Assembly: GCA_036971475.1 (NCBI GenBank)
Contig: JBAIZL010000010.1
Location: 10,928,026 to 10,992,025 of the forward strand
DNA: 64,000 bases
DNA from: Prosapia bicincta
Taxonomy: Eukaryota; Arthropoda; Insecta; Hemiptera; Cercopidae
Direction: 5' to 3'
Position 1 is the stretch's first letter. The number at the start of each line of letters is the position of its first letter. Under the pieces are notes generated by a model. That model searched no databases and was not told the origin of the DNA. It was given only the letters and a program-made list of their open reading frames with translations. The translations under genes were made by a program, and so were the position numbers. Below are positions 8,601 through 21,899 of this stretch, piece after piece.

Positions 8601-11053
8601 TACTAGTCGCGTAAGTCTATCTAATCGAGATGTCTACACAGCCTAATAGTGAAGCATACAGGGAGAGGGGTGCAAGTGCATCACTGCATGGGCGGTGTAG
8701 GTTCTACATGATAGGATAACGTCACTCTAGTTTCACTATTATAACTGTTACGAAATATCGTTATACTAGTCGCGTAAGTCTATCTAATCGAGATGTCTAC
8801 ACAGCCTAATAGTGAAGCATACAAGGAAAGGGGTGCAAGTGCATCACTGCTCGCATGGGCGTTGTAGGTTCTACATCATAGTATAACGTCACTCTAGTTT
8901 CACTATTATAAATGTTACGAAGTATCGTTATACTAGTCGCGTAAGTCTATCTAATCGAGATGTCTACACAGCCTAATAGTGAAGCATACAAGGAAAGGGG
9001 TGTAAGTGCATCACTGCTCGCATAGCCGGTGTAGGTTCTACATGATAGGATAACGTCACTCTAGTTTCACTATAATAACTGTTACGAAGTATCGTTATTC
9101 CAATCGCGTAAGTCTATCTAATCGAGATGTCTACACAGCCTAATAGTGAAGCATACAGGGAGAGGGGTGCAAGTGCATCACTGCTCGCATGGGCGGTGTA
9201 GGTTCTACATGATAGGATAACGTCACTCTAGTTTCACTATAATAACTGTTACGAAGTATCGTTATACTAGTCGCGTAAGTCTATCTAATCGAGATGTCTA
9301 CACAGCCTAATAGTGAAGCATACAGGGAGAGGGGAGCAAGTGCATCACTGCTCGCATGGGCGGTGTAGGTTCTACATGATAGGATAACGTCACTCTAGTT
9401 TCACTATAATAACTGTTACGAAGTATCGTTATACTAGTCGCGTAAGTCTATCTAATCGAGATGTCTACACAGCCTAATAGTGAAGCATACAAGGAAAGGG
9501 GTGTAAGTGCAACACTGCCGCAAGGGCGGTGTAGGTTCTACATGATAGGATAACGTCACTCTAGTTTCACTATAATAACTGTTACGAAGTATCGTTATAC
9601 TAGTCGCGTAAGTCTATCTAATCGAGATGTCTACACAGCCTAATAGTGAAGCATACAGGGAGAGGGGAGCAAGTGCATCACTGCTCGCATGGGCGGTGTA
9701 GGTTCTACATGATAGTATAACGTCACTCTAGTTTCACTATTATAACTGTTACGAAGTATCGTTATACTAGACGCGTAAGTCTATTTAATCGAGATGTCTA
9801 CACAGTCTAATAGTGAAGCATACAAGGAAAGGGGAGTAAGTGCATCACTGCTCGCATAGCCGGTGTAGGTTCTACATGATAGGATAACGTCACTCTAGTT
9901 TCACTATTATAACTGTTACGAAGTAGCGTTATACTAGTCGCGTAAGTCTATCTAATCGAGATGTCTACACAGCCTAATAGTGAAGCATACAGGGAGAGGG
10001 GTGCAAGTGCATCACTACCCGCAAGGGCGGTGTAGGTTCTACATGATGGGATAACGTCACTCTAGTTTCACTATTATAACTGTTACGAAGTATCGTTATA
10101 CTAGACGCGTAAGTCTATCTAATCGAGATGTCTACACAGCCTAATAGTGAAGCATACAGGGAGAGGGGAGCAAGTGCATCACTGCTCGCATGGGCGGTGT
10201 AGGTTCTACATGATAGGATAACGTCACTCTAGTTTCACTATTATAACTGTTACGAAGTATCGTTATACTAGACGCGTAAGTCTATCTAATCGAGATGTCT
10301 ACACAGCCTAATGGTGAAGCATACAGGGAGAGGGGTGCAAGTGCATCACTACCCGCAAGGGCGGTGTAGGTTCTACATGATGGGATAACGTCACTCTAGT
10401 TTCACTATTATAACTGTTACGAAGTATCGTTATACTAGACGCGTAAGTCTATCTAATCGAGATGTCTACACAGCCTAATAGTGAAGCATACAGGGAGAGG
10501 GGTGCAAGTGCATCACTGCTCGCATGGGCGGTGTAGGTTCTACATGATAGGATAACGTCCCTCTAGTTTCACTATTATAACTGTTACGAAGTATCGTTAT
10601 ACTAGTCGCGTAAGTCTATCTAATCGAGATGTCTACACAGAATAATAGTGAAGCATACAGGGAGAGGGGTGCAAGTGCATCACTACCCACAAGGGCGGTG
10701 TAGGTTCTACATGATGGGATAACGTCACTCTAGTTTCACTATTATAACTGTTACGAAGTATCGTTATACTAGACGCGTAAGTCTATCTAATCGAGATGTC
10801 TACACAGCCTAATAGTGAAGCATACAGGGAGAGGGGAGCAAGTGCATCACTGCTCGCATGGGCGTTGTAGGTTCTACATGATAGGATAACGTCACTATAG
10901 TTTCACTATTATAACTGTTACGAAGTATCGTTATACTAGTCGCGTAAGTCTATCTAATCGAGATGTCTACACAGCCTAATAGTGAAGCATACAAGGAAAG
11001 GGGAGTAAGTGCATCACTGCTCGCATGGGCGGTGTAGGTTCTACATGATAGTA
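5641..11053. repeat. Satellite block with mixed monomer types
   Basis: This block holds about 32 monomers with more variant mixing than the left edge: caaggaaagg, gtgtaagtgc, agacgcgtaag, tataaatg and ctgcatgggc types alternate. No long higher-order period was traced through it, although neighbouring monomers sometimes share variants in short runs (for example the actacccgc type at about 10015, 10350 and 10685, spaced 2 monomers apart). No other features were seen. Confidence 0.7.
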
Positions 11054-13675
11054 TAACGTCACTCTAGTTTCACTATTATAACTGTTACGAAGTATCGTTA
11101 TACTAGTCGCGTAAGTCTATCTAATCGAGATGTCTACACAGCCTAATAGTGAAGCATACAGGGAAAGGGGTGCAAGTGCATCACTGCATGGGCGGTGTAG
11201 GTTCTACATGATAGGGTAAACGTCACTCTAGTTTCACTATTATAACTGTTACGAAGTATCGTTATACTAGTCGCGTAAGTCTATCTAATCGAGATGTCTA
11301 CACAGCCTAATAGTGAAGCAAACAGGGAAAGGGGAGCAAGTGCATCACTGCTTGCATAGGCGGTGTATGTTCTACATGATAGGATAACGTCACTCTAGTT
11401 TCACTATTATAACTGTTACGAAGTATCGTTATACTAGTCGCGTAAGTCTATCTAATCGAGATATCTACACAGCCGAATAGTGAAGCATACAGGGAAAGGG
11501 GTGTAAGTGCAACACTGCCCGCATGGGCGGTGTAGGTTCTACATGATAGGATAACGTCACTCTAGTTTCACTATAATAACTGTTACAAAATATCGTTATA
11601 CTAGTCGCGTAAGTCTATCTAATCGAGATGTCTACACAGCCTAATAGTGAAGCATACAAGGAAAGGGGAGCAAGTGCAACACTGCCCGCAAGGGCGGTGT
11701 AGGTTCTACATGATAGGATAACGTCACTCTAGTTTCACTATAATAACTGTTACGAAATATCGTTATACTAGTCGCGTAAGTCTATCTAATCGAGATGTCT
11801 ACACAGCCTAATAGTGAAGCATACAGGGAAAGGGGTGTAAGTGCGACACTGCCCGCAAGGGCGGTGTAGGTTCTACATGATAGGATAACGTCACTCTAGT
11901 TTCACTATAATAACTGTTACGAAATATCGTTATACTAGTCGCGTAAGTCTATGTAATCGAGATGTCTACACAGCCTATTAGTGAAGCATACAGGGAAAGG
12001 GGTGCAAGTGCATCACTGCTCGCATGGGCGGTGTAGGTTCTACATGATAGGAAAACGTCACTCTAGTTTCACTATAATAACTGTTACGAAGTATCGTTAT
12101 ACTTGTCACGTAAGTTTTTTAATCGAGATGTTTACACAGCCTAATAGTGATGCATACAGGGAAAGGGGTGTAAGTGCAACACTGCCCGCAAGGGCGGTGT
12201 AGGTTCTACATGATAGAATAACGTCACTCTAGTTTCACTATAATAACTGTTACGAAGTATCGTTATACTTGTCGCGTAAGTTTTTTAATCGAGATGTTTA
12301 CACAGCCTAATAGTGAAGCATACAGGGAAAGGGGTGTAAGTGCAACACTGCCCGCAAGGGCGGTGTAGGTTCTACGTGATAGAATAACGTCACTCTAGTT
12401 TCACTATAATAACTGTTACGAAGTATCGTTATACTTGTCGCGTAAGTTTTATAATCGAGATGTTTACACAGCCTAATAGTGAAGCATACAGGGAAAGGGG
12501 TGTAAGTGCAACACTGCCCGCAAGGGCGGTGTAGGTTCTACATGATAGGAAAACGTCACTCTAGTTTCACTATAATAACTGTTACGAAGTATCGTTATAC
12601 TTGTCGCGTAAGTTTTTTAATCGAGATGTTTACACAGCCTAATAGTGAAGCATACAGGGAAAGGGGTGTAAGTGCAACACTGCCCGGAAGGGCGGTGTAG
12701 GTTCTACATGATAGAATAACGTCACTCTAGTTTCACTATTATAACTGTTACGAAGTATCGTTATACTAGACGCGTAAGTCTATCTAATCGAGATGTCTAC
12801 ACAGCCTAATAGTGAAGCATACAGGGAAAGGGGTGTAAGTGCGACACTGCCCGCAAGGGCGGTGTAGGTTCTACATGATAGGATAACGTCACTCTAGTTT
12901 CACTATAATAACTGTTACGAAATATCGTTATACTAGACGCGTAAGTCTATCTAATCGAGATGTCTACACAGCCTAATAGTGAAGCATACAGGGAAAGGGG
13001 TGCAAGTGCATCACTGCATGGGCGGAGTAGGTTCTACATGATAGGGTAAACGTCACTCTAGTTTCACTATAATAAATGTTACGAAGTATCGTTATACTAG
13101 ACGCGTAAGTCTATCTAATCGAGATGTCTACACAGCCTAATAGTGAAGCATACAAGGAAAGGGGAGCAAGTGCATCACTGCTCGCATGGGCGGTGTAGGT
13201 TCTACATGATAGGAAAACGTCACTCTAGTTTAACTATAATAACTGTTACGAAATATCGTTATATTAGTCGCGTAAGTCTATCTAATCGAGATGTCTACAC
13301 AGCCTAATAGTGAAGCATACAGGGAAAGGGGTGTAAGTGCAACACTGCCCGCGAAGGCGGTGTAGGTTCTACATGATAGGATAACGTCACTCTAGTTTCA
13401 CTATAATAACTGTTACGAAATATCGTTATACTAGTCACGTAAGTCTATCTAATCGAGATGTCTACACAGCCTAATAGTGAAGCATACAGGGAAAGGGGTG
13501 TAAGTGCAACACTGCCCGCGAAGGCGGTGTAGGTTCTACATGATAGGATAACGTCACTCTAGTTTCACTATAATAACTGTTACGAAATATCGTTATACTA
13601 GTCACGTAAGTCTATCTAATCGAGATGTCTACACAGCCTAATAGTGAAGCATACAAGGAAAGGGGAGCAAATGCA

Positions 13676-14102
13676 TCACTGCTCGCATGGGCGGTGTAGG
13701 TTCTACATGATAGTATAACGTCACTCTAGTTTCACTATTATAACTGTTACGAAATATCGTTATACTAGTCACGTAAGTCTATCTAATCGATATGTTTACA
13801 CAGCCTAATAGTGAAGCATACAGGGAGAGGGGAGCAAGTGCATCACTGCTCGAATGGGCGGTGTAGGTTCTACATGATAGGATAACGTCACTCTAGTATC
13901 ACTATAATAACTGTTACGAAATATTTTATACTAGTCACGTAAGTCTATCTAATCGATATGTTTACACAGCCTAATAGTGAAACATACAGGGAAAGGGGAG
14001 CAAGTGCATCACTGCTCGCATATTCGGTGTATGTTCTACATGATAGGATAATGTCACTCTAGTTTCACTATTATAACTGTTACGAAGTATCGTTATACTA
14101 GT
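13676..14102. repeat. Internal 7-monomer duplication, copy a
   Basis: This matches 14844-15270 with an offset of 1168 bp (seven monomers). Both copies share tagtataacg, tcgatatgtttac, ctagtatcac, the deleted gaaatattttatac and the tattcggtgtatgtt variants in the same order. A few single-base differences (such as cgaatggg against cgcatggg) make it older than the 26-mer duplication, which copied both versions. Confidence 0.8.
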
Positions 14103-14843
14103 CGCGTAAGTCTATCTAATCGAGATGTTTACACAGCCTAATAGTGAAGCATAAAAGGAAAGGGGAGCAAGTGCATCACTGCTCGCATGGGCGGTGTAGG
14201 TTCTACATGATAGGAAAACGTCACTCTAGTTTCACTATTATAACTGTTACGAAATATCGTTATACTAGACGCGTAAGTCTATCTAATGGAGATGTCTACA
14301 CAGCCTAATAGTGAAGCATACAGGTAATGGGGTGCAAGTGCATCACTGATCGCATGGGCGGTGTAGGTTCTACATGATAGTATAACGTCACTCTAGTTTC
14401 ACTATTATAACTGTTACGAAGTATCGTTATACTAGTCGCGTAAGTCTATCTAATCGAGATCTTTACACAGCCTAATAGTGAAGCATACAGGGAGAGGGGA
14501 GCAAGTGCATCACTGCTCGCATGGGCGTTGTAGGTTCTACATGATAGGATAACGTCACTCTAGTTTCACTATTATAACTGTTACTAAGTAGCATTATACT
14601 AGACGCGTAAGTCTATCTAATCGAGATGTCTACACAGCCTAATAGTGAAGCATACAGGGAAAGGGGAGCAAGTGCATCACTGCTCGCATGGGCGGTGTAG
14701 GTTCTACATGATAGGAAAACGTCACTCTAGTTTCACTATAATAACTGTTACGAAATATCGTTATACTAGTCGCTTAAGTCTATATAATCGAGATGTCTAC
14801 ACAGCCTAATAGTGAAGCATACAGGGAAAGTGGTGCAAGTGCA

Positions 14844-15270
14844 TCACTGCTCGCATGGGCGGTGTAGGTTCTACATGATAGTATAACGTCACTCTAGTTT
14901 CACTATTATAACTGTTACGAAATATCGTTATACTAGTCACGTAAGTCTATCTAATCGATATGTTTACACAGCCTAATAGTGAAGCATACAGGGAGAGGGG
15001 AGCAAGTGCATCACTGCTCGCATGGGCGGTGTAGGTTCTACATGATAGGATAACGTCACTCTAGTATCACTATAATAACTGTTACGAAATATTTTATACT
15101 AGTCACGTAAGTCTATCTAATCGATATGTTTACACAGCCTAATAGTGAAGCATACAGGGAAAGGGGAGCAAGTGCATCACTGCTCGCATATTCGGTGTAT
15201 GTTCCACATGATAGGATAATGTCACTCTAGTTTCACTATTATAACTGTTACGAAGTATCGTTATACTAGT
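14844..15270. repeat. Internal 7-monomer duplication, copy b
   Basis: This is the partner of 13676-14102 at +1168 bp. It carries the same chain of rare variants, with gttccac in place of gttctac near its end and cacgtaag in place of cgcgtaag at its boundary. Confidence 0.8.
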
Positions 15271-15383
15271 CACGTAAGTCTATCTAATCGAGATGTCTAC
15301 ACAGCCTAATAGTGAAGCATACAGGGAAAGGGGAGCAAGTGCATCACTGCTCGCATAGGCGGTGTAGGTTCTACATGATAGGA

Positions 15384-18300
15384 TAACGTCACTCTAGTTT
15401 CACTATTATAACTGTTACGAAGTATCGTTATACTAGTCGCGTAAGTCTATCTAATCGAGATGTCTACACAGCCTAATAGTGAAGCATACAGGGAAAGGGG
15501 TGCAAGTGCATCACTGCATGGGCGGTGTAGGTTCTACATGATAGGGTAAACGTCACTCTAGTTTCACTATTATAACTGTTACGAAGTATCGTTATACTAG
15601 TCGCGTAAGTCTATCTAATCGAGATGTCTACACAGCCTAATAGTGAAGCAAACAGGGAAAGGGGAGCAAGTGCATCACTGCTCGCATAGGCGGTGTATGT
15701 TCTACATGATAGGATAACGTCACTCTAGTTTCACTATTATAACTGTTACGAAGTATCGTTATACTAGTCGCGTAAGTCTATCTAATCGAGATATCTACAC
15801 AGCCGAATAGTGAAGCATACAGGGAAAGGGGTGTAAGTGCAACACTGCCCGCATGGGCGGTGTAGGTTCTACATGATAGGATAACGTCACTCTAGTTTCA
15901 CTATAATAACTGTTACAAAATATCGTTATACTAGTCGCGTAAGTCTATCTAATCGAGATGTCTACACAGCCTAATAGTGAAGCATACAAGGAAAGGGGAG
16001 CAAGTGCAACACTGCCCGCAAGGGCGGTGTAGGTTCTACATGATAGGATAACGTCACTCTAGTTTCACTATAATAACTGTTACGAAATATCGTTATACTA
16101 GTCGCGTAAGTCTATCTAATCGAGATGTCTACACAGCCTAATAGTGAAGCATACAGGGAAAGGGGTGTAAGTGCGACACTGCCCGCAAGGGCGGTGTAGG
16201 TTCTACATGATAGGATAACGTCACTCTAGTTTCACTATAATAACTGTTACGAAATATCGTTATACTAGTCGCGTAAGTCTATGTAATCGAGATGTCTACA
16301 CAGCCTATTAGTGAAGCATACAGGGAAAGGGGTGCAAGTGCATCACTGCTCGCATGGGCGGTGTAGGTTCTACATGATAGGAAAACGTCACTCTAGTTTC
16401 ACTATAATAACTGTTACGAAGTATCGTTATACTTGTCACGTAAGTTTTTTAATCGAGATGTTTACACAGCCTAATAGTGATGCATACAGGGAAAGGGGTG
16501 TAAGTGCAACACTGCCCGCAAGGGCGGTGTAGGTTCTACATGATAGAATAACGTCACTCTAGTTTCACTATAATAACTGTTACGAAGTATCGTTATACTT
16601 GTCGCGTAAGTTTTTTAATCGAGATGTTTACACAGCCTAATAGTGAAGCATACAGGGAAAGGGGTGTAAGTGCAACACTGCCCGCAAGGGCGGTGTAGGT
16701 TCTACGTGATAGAATAACGTCACTCTAGTTTCACTATAATAACTGTTACGAAGTATCGTTATACTTGTCGCGTAAGTTTTATAATCGAGATGTTTACACA
16801 GCCTAATAGTGAAGCATACAGGGAAAGGGGTGTAAGTGCAACACTTCCCGCAAGGGCGGTGTAGGTTCTACATGATAGGAAAACGTCACTCTAGTTTCAC
16901 TATAATAACTGTTACGAAGTATCGTTATACTTGTCGCGTAAGTTTTTTAATCGAGATGTTTACACAGCCTAATAGTGAAGCATACAGGGAAAGGGGTGTA
17001 AGTGCAACACTGCCCGGAAGGGCGGTGTAGGTTCTACATGATAGAATAACGTCACTCTAGTTTCACTATTATAACTGTTACGAAGTATCGTTATACTAGA
17101 CGCGTAAGTCTATCTAATCGAGATGTCTACACAGCCTAATAGTGAAGCATACAGGGAAAGGGGTGTAAGTGCGACACTGCCCGCAAGGGCGGTGTAGGTT
17201 CTACATGATAGGATAACGTCACTCTAGTTTCACTATAATAACTGTTACGAAATATCGTTATACTAGACGCGTAAGTCTATCTAATCGAGATGTCTACACA
17301 GCCTAATAGTGAAGCATACAGGGAAAGGGGTGCAAGTGCATCACTGCATGGGCGGAGTAGGTTCTACATGATAGGGTAAACGTCACTCTAGTTTCACTAT
17401 AATAAATGTTACGAAGTATCGTTATACTAGACGCGTAAGTCTATCTAATCGAGATGTCTACACAGCCTAATAGTGAAGCATACAAGGAAAGGGGAGCAAG
17501 TGCATCACTGCTCGCATGGGCGGTGTAGGTTCTACATGATAGGAAAACGTCACTCTAGTTTAACTATAATAACTGTTACGAAATATCGTTATATTAGTCG
17601 CGTAAGTCTATCTAATCGAGATGTCTACACAGCCTAATAGTGAAGCATACAGGGAAAGGGGTGTAAGTGCAACACTGCCCGCGAAGGCGGTGTAGGTTCT
17701 ACATGATAGGATAACGTCACTCTAGTTTCACTATAATAACTGTTACGAAATATCGTTATACTAGTCACGTAAGTCTATCTAATCGAGATGTCTACACAGC
17801 CTAATAGTGAAGCATACAGGGAAAGGGGTGTAAGTGCAACACTGCCCGCGAAGGCGGTGTAGGTTCTACATGATAGGATAACGTCACTCTAGTTTCACTA
17901 TAATAACTGTTACGAAATATCGTTATACTAGTCACGTAAGTCTATCTAATCGAGATGTCTACACAGCCTAATAGTGAAGCATACAAGGAAAGGGGAGCAA
18001 ATGCATCACTGCTCGCATGGGCGGTGTAGGTTCTACATGATAGTATAACGTCACTCTAGTTTCACTATTATAACTGTTACGAAATATCGTTATACTAGTC
18101 ACGTAAGTCTATCTAATCGATATGTTTACACAGCCTAATAGTGAAGCATACAGGGAGAGGGGAGCAAGTGCATCACTGCTCGAATGGGCGGTGTAGGTTC
18201 TACATGATAGGATAACGTCACTCTAGTATCACTATAATAACTGTTACGAAATATTTTATACTAGTCACGTAAGTCTATCTAATCGATATGTTTACACAGC

Positions 18301-19656
18301 CTAATAGTGAAACATACAGGGAAAGGGGAGCAAGTGCATCACTGCTCGCATATTCGGTGTATGTTCTACATGATAGGATAATGTCACTCTAGTTTCACTA
18401 TTGTAACTGTTACGAAGTATCGTTATACTAGTCGCGTAAGTCTATCTAATCGAGATGTTTACACAGCCTAATAGTGAAGCATAAAAGGAAAGGGGAGCAA
18501 GTGCATCACTGCTCGCATGGGCGGTGTAGGTTCTACATGATAGGAAAACGTCACTCTAGTTTCACTATTATAACTGTTACGAAATATCGTTATACTAGAC
18601 GCGTAAGTCTATCTAATGGAGATGTCTACACAGCCTAATAGTGAAGCATACAGGTAATGGGGTGCAAGTGCATCACTGATCGCATGGGCGGTGTAGGTTC
18701 TACATGATAGTATAACGTCACTCTAGTTTCACTATTATAACTGTTACGAAGTATCGTTATACTAGTCGCGTAAGTCTATCTAATCGAGATCTTTACACAG
18801 CCTAATAGTGAAGCATACAGGGAGAGGGGAGCAAGTGCATCACTGCTCGCATGGGCGTTGTAGGTTCTACATGATAGGATAACGTCACTCTAGTTTCACT
18901 ATTATAACTGTTACTAAGTAGCATTATACTAGACGCGTAAGTCTATCTAATCGAGATGTCTACACAGCCTAATAGTGAAGCATACAGGGAAAGGGGAGCA
19001 AGTGCATCACTGCTCGCATGGGCGGTGTAGGTTCTACATGATAGGAAAACGTCACTCTAGTTTCACTATAATAACTGTTACGAAATATCGTTATACTAGT
19101 CGCTTAAGTCTATATAATCGAGATGTCTACACAGCCTAATAGTGAAGCATACAGGGAAAGTGGTGCAAGTGCATCACTGCTCGCATGGGCGGTGTAGGTT
19201 CTACATGATAGTATAACGTCACTCTAGTTTCACTATTATAACTGTTACGAAATATCGTTATACTAGTCACGTAAGTCTATCTAATCGATATGTTTACACA
19301 GCCTAATAGTGAAGCATACAGGGAGAGGGGAGCAAGTGCATCACTGCTCGCATGGGCGGTGTAGGTTCTACATGATAGGATAACGTCACTCTAGTATCAC
19401 TATAATAACTGTTACGAAATATTTTATACTAGTCACGTAAGTCTATCTAATCGATATGTTTACACAGCCTAATAGTGAAGCATACAGGGAAAGGGGAGCA
19501 AGTGCATCACTGCTCGCATATTCGGTGTATGTTCCACATGATAGGATAATGTCACTCTAGTTTCACTATTATAACTGTTACGAAGTATCGTTATACTAGT
19601 CACGTAAGTCTATCTAATCGAGATGTCTACACAGCCTAATAGTGAAGCATACAGGG
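15384..19656. repeat. 26-monomer higher-order repeat, copy 2
   Basis: This is the tandem copy of 11054-15326 at an offset of 4330 bp. Identity ends at about 19657, where the second copy continues with a gggagaggggtgc-type monomer while the first continued with gggaaaggggagc. The near-perfect identity, against the divergence between monomers inside each copy, shows that the unit amplified was the whole 26-mer and that this was recent. Confidence 0.93.
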
Positions 19657-20189
19657 AGAGGGGTGCAAGTGCATCACTGCTCGCATGGGCGGTGTAGGTT
19701 CTACATGATAGGATAACGTCACTCTAGTTTCACTATTATAACTGTTAAGAAGTATCGGTCTACTAGTCGCGTAAGTCTATCTAATCGAGATGTTTACACA
19801 GCCTAATAGTGAAGCATAAAAGGAAAGGGGAGCAAGTGCATCACTGCTCGCATGGGCGGTGTAGGTTCTACATGATAGGAAAACGTCACTCTAGTTTCAC
19901 TATTATAACTGTTACGAAGTAGCGTTATACTAGACGCGTAAGTCTATCTAATCGAGATGTCTACACAGCCTAATAGTGAAGCATACAGGGAAAGGGGAGC
20001 AAGTGCATCACTGCTCGCATGGGCGTTGTAAGTTTTACATGATAGGATAACGTTACTCTAGTTTCACTATTATAACTGTTACGAAGTATCGTTATACTAG
20101 TCGCGTAAGTCTATCTAATCGAGATGTCTACACAGCCTAATAGTGAAGCATACAGGGAGAGGGGTGCAAGTGCAACACTGCCCGCATGG

Positions 20190-20989
20190 GCGGTGTAGGT
20201 TCTACATGATAGGATAACGTCACTCTAGTTTCACTATTATAACTGTTACGAAGTATCGTTATACTTGTCGCGTAAGTCTATCTAATCGAGATGTCTACAC
20301 AGCCTTATAGTAAAGCATACAAGGAGAGGGGAGCAAGTGCATCACTGCTCGCATAGGCGGTGTAGGTTCTACATGATAGGATAACGTCACTCTAGTTTCA
20401 CTATAATAACTGTTACGAAATATCGTTATACTAGTCGCGTAAGTCTATCTAATCGAGATGTCTACACAGCCTAATAGTGAAGCATACAGGGAGAGGGGTG
20501 CAAGTGCATCACTGCTCGCATGGGCGGTGTAGGTTCTACATGATAGGATAACGTCACTCTAGTTTCACTATAATAACTGTTACGATGTATCGTTATACTA
20601 GTCACGTAAGTCTATCTAATCGAGATGTCTACACAGCCTAATAGTGAAACATACAGGGAGAGGGGTGCAAGTGCATCACTGCTCGCTTGGGCGGTGTAGG
20701 TTCTACATGATAGGATAACGTCACTCTAGTTTCACTATTATAACTGTTACGAAGTATCGTTATACTTGTCGCGTAAGTCTATCTAATCGAGATGTCTACA
20801 CAGCCTTATAGTAAAGCATACAAGGAGAGGGGAGCAAGTGCATCACTGCTCGCATAGGCGGTGTAGGTTCTACATGATAGGATAACGTCACTCTAGTTTC
20901 ACTATAATAACTGTTACGAAATATCGTTATACTAGTCGCGTAAGTCTATCTAATCGAGATGTCTACACAGCCTAATAGTGAAGCATACA
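20190..20989. repeat. 3-monomer duplication (501-bp offset)
   Basis: The segment 20190-20488 recurs at 20691-20989. The diagnostic variant agccttatagtaaagc occurs at 20301 and 20802, exactly 501 bp (3 x 167) apart. Both are preceded by a cttgtcgcg variant and followed by caaggagagggg. Confidence 0.8.
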
Positions 20990-21899
20990 AGGAGAGGGGA
21001 GCAAGTGCATCACTGCTCGCATGGGCGGTGTAGGTTCTACATGATAGTATAACGTCACTCTAGTTTCACTATTATAACTGTTACGAAGTATCGTTATACT
21101 AGTCGCGTAAGTCTATTGAATCGAGATGTCTACACAGCCTAATAGTGAAGCATACAGGGAGAGGGGAGCAAGTGCATCACTGCTCGCATGGGCGTTGTAG
21201 GTTCTACATGATAGGATAACGTCACTCTAGTTTCACTATAATAACTGTTACAAAATATCGTTATACTAGTCGCGTAAGTCTATCTAATCGAGATGTCTAC
21301 ACAGCCTAATAGTGAAGCATACAGGGAAAGGGGTGTAAGTGCAACACTGCCCGCATGGGCGGTGTAGGTTCTACATGATAGGATAACGTCACTCTAGTTT
21401 CACTATAATAACTGTTACAAAATATCGTTATACTAGTCGCGTAAGTCTATCTAATCGAGATGTCTACACAGCCTAATAGTGAAGCATTAAGGGAGAGGGG
21501 AGCAAGTGCATCACTGCTCGCATAGGCGGTGTAGGTTCTACATGATAGTATAACGTCACTCTAGTTTCACTATTATAACTGTTACGAAGTATCGTTATAA
21601 TAGTCACGTAAGTCTATCTAATCGAGATGTTTACACAGCCTAATAGTGAAGCATACAGGGAGAGGGGAGCAAGTGCATCACTGCTCGCATGGGCGGTGTA
21701 GGTTCTACATGATAGGATAACGTCACTCTAGTTTCACTATTATAACTGTTACGAAGTATCGTTATACTAGTCACGTAAGTCTATCTAATCGAGATGTCTA
21801 CACAGCCTAATAGTAAAGCATACAGGGAAAGGGGAGCAAGGGCATCACTGCTCGCATAGCCGGTGTAGGTTCTACATGATAGGATAACGTCTCTCTAGT

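Larger units (their letters stand above)
11054..15326. repeat. 26-monomer higher-order repeat, copy 1
   Basis: This block of about 26 monomers recurs at 15384-19656 with a constant offset of 4330 bp (26 x 167 minus 12, because of short variants). By eye the two copies differ at only about three positions over 4.27 kb: 11353 T against 15683 C, 12516 G against 16846 T, and 14073 A against 18403 G. The block includes rare variants shared by both copies at matching places: atatctacacagccgaat, cttgtcacgtaagttttttaa, gaaatattttatac and caggtaatggg. Before 11054 the match to 15384 and earlier breaks down. Confidence 0.93.

Noticed and set aside
11981..12202. 73-codon open frame, with an identical one at 16311-16532
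   Set aside because: It lies wholly within satellite monomers, spans more than one monomer, exists only because variant monomers lost a stop, and is repeated by the 4330-bp duplication. It has no domain and no gene signals.
12506..12700. 64-codon open frame, with a near-identical one at 16836-17030
   Set aside because: This is the same satellite read-through as the 73-codon frame, in the next copies of the variant monomer.
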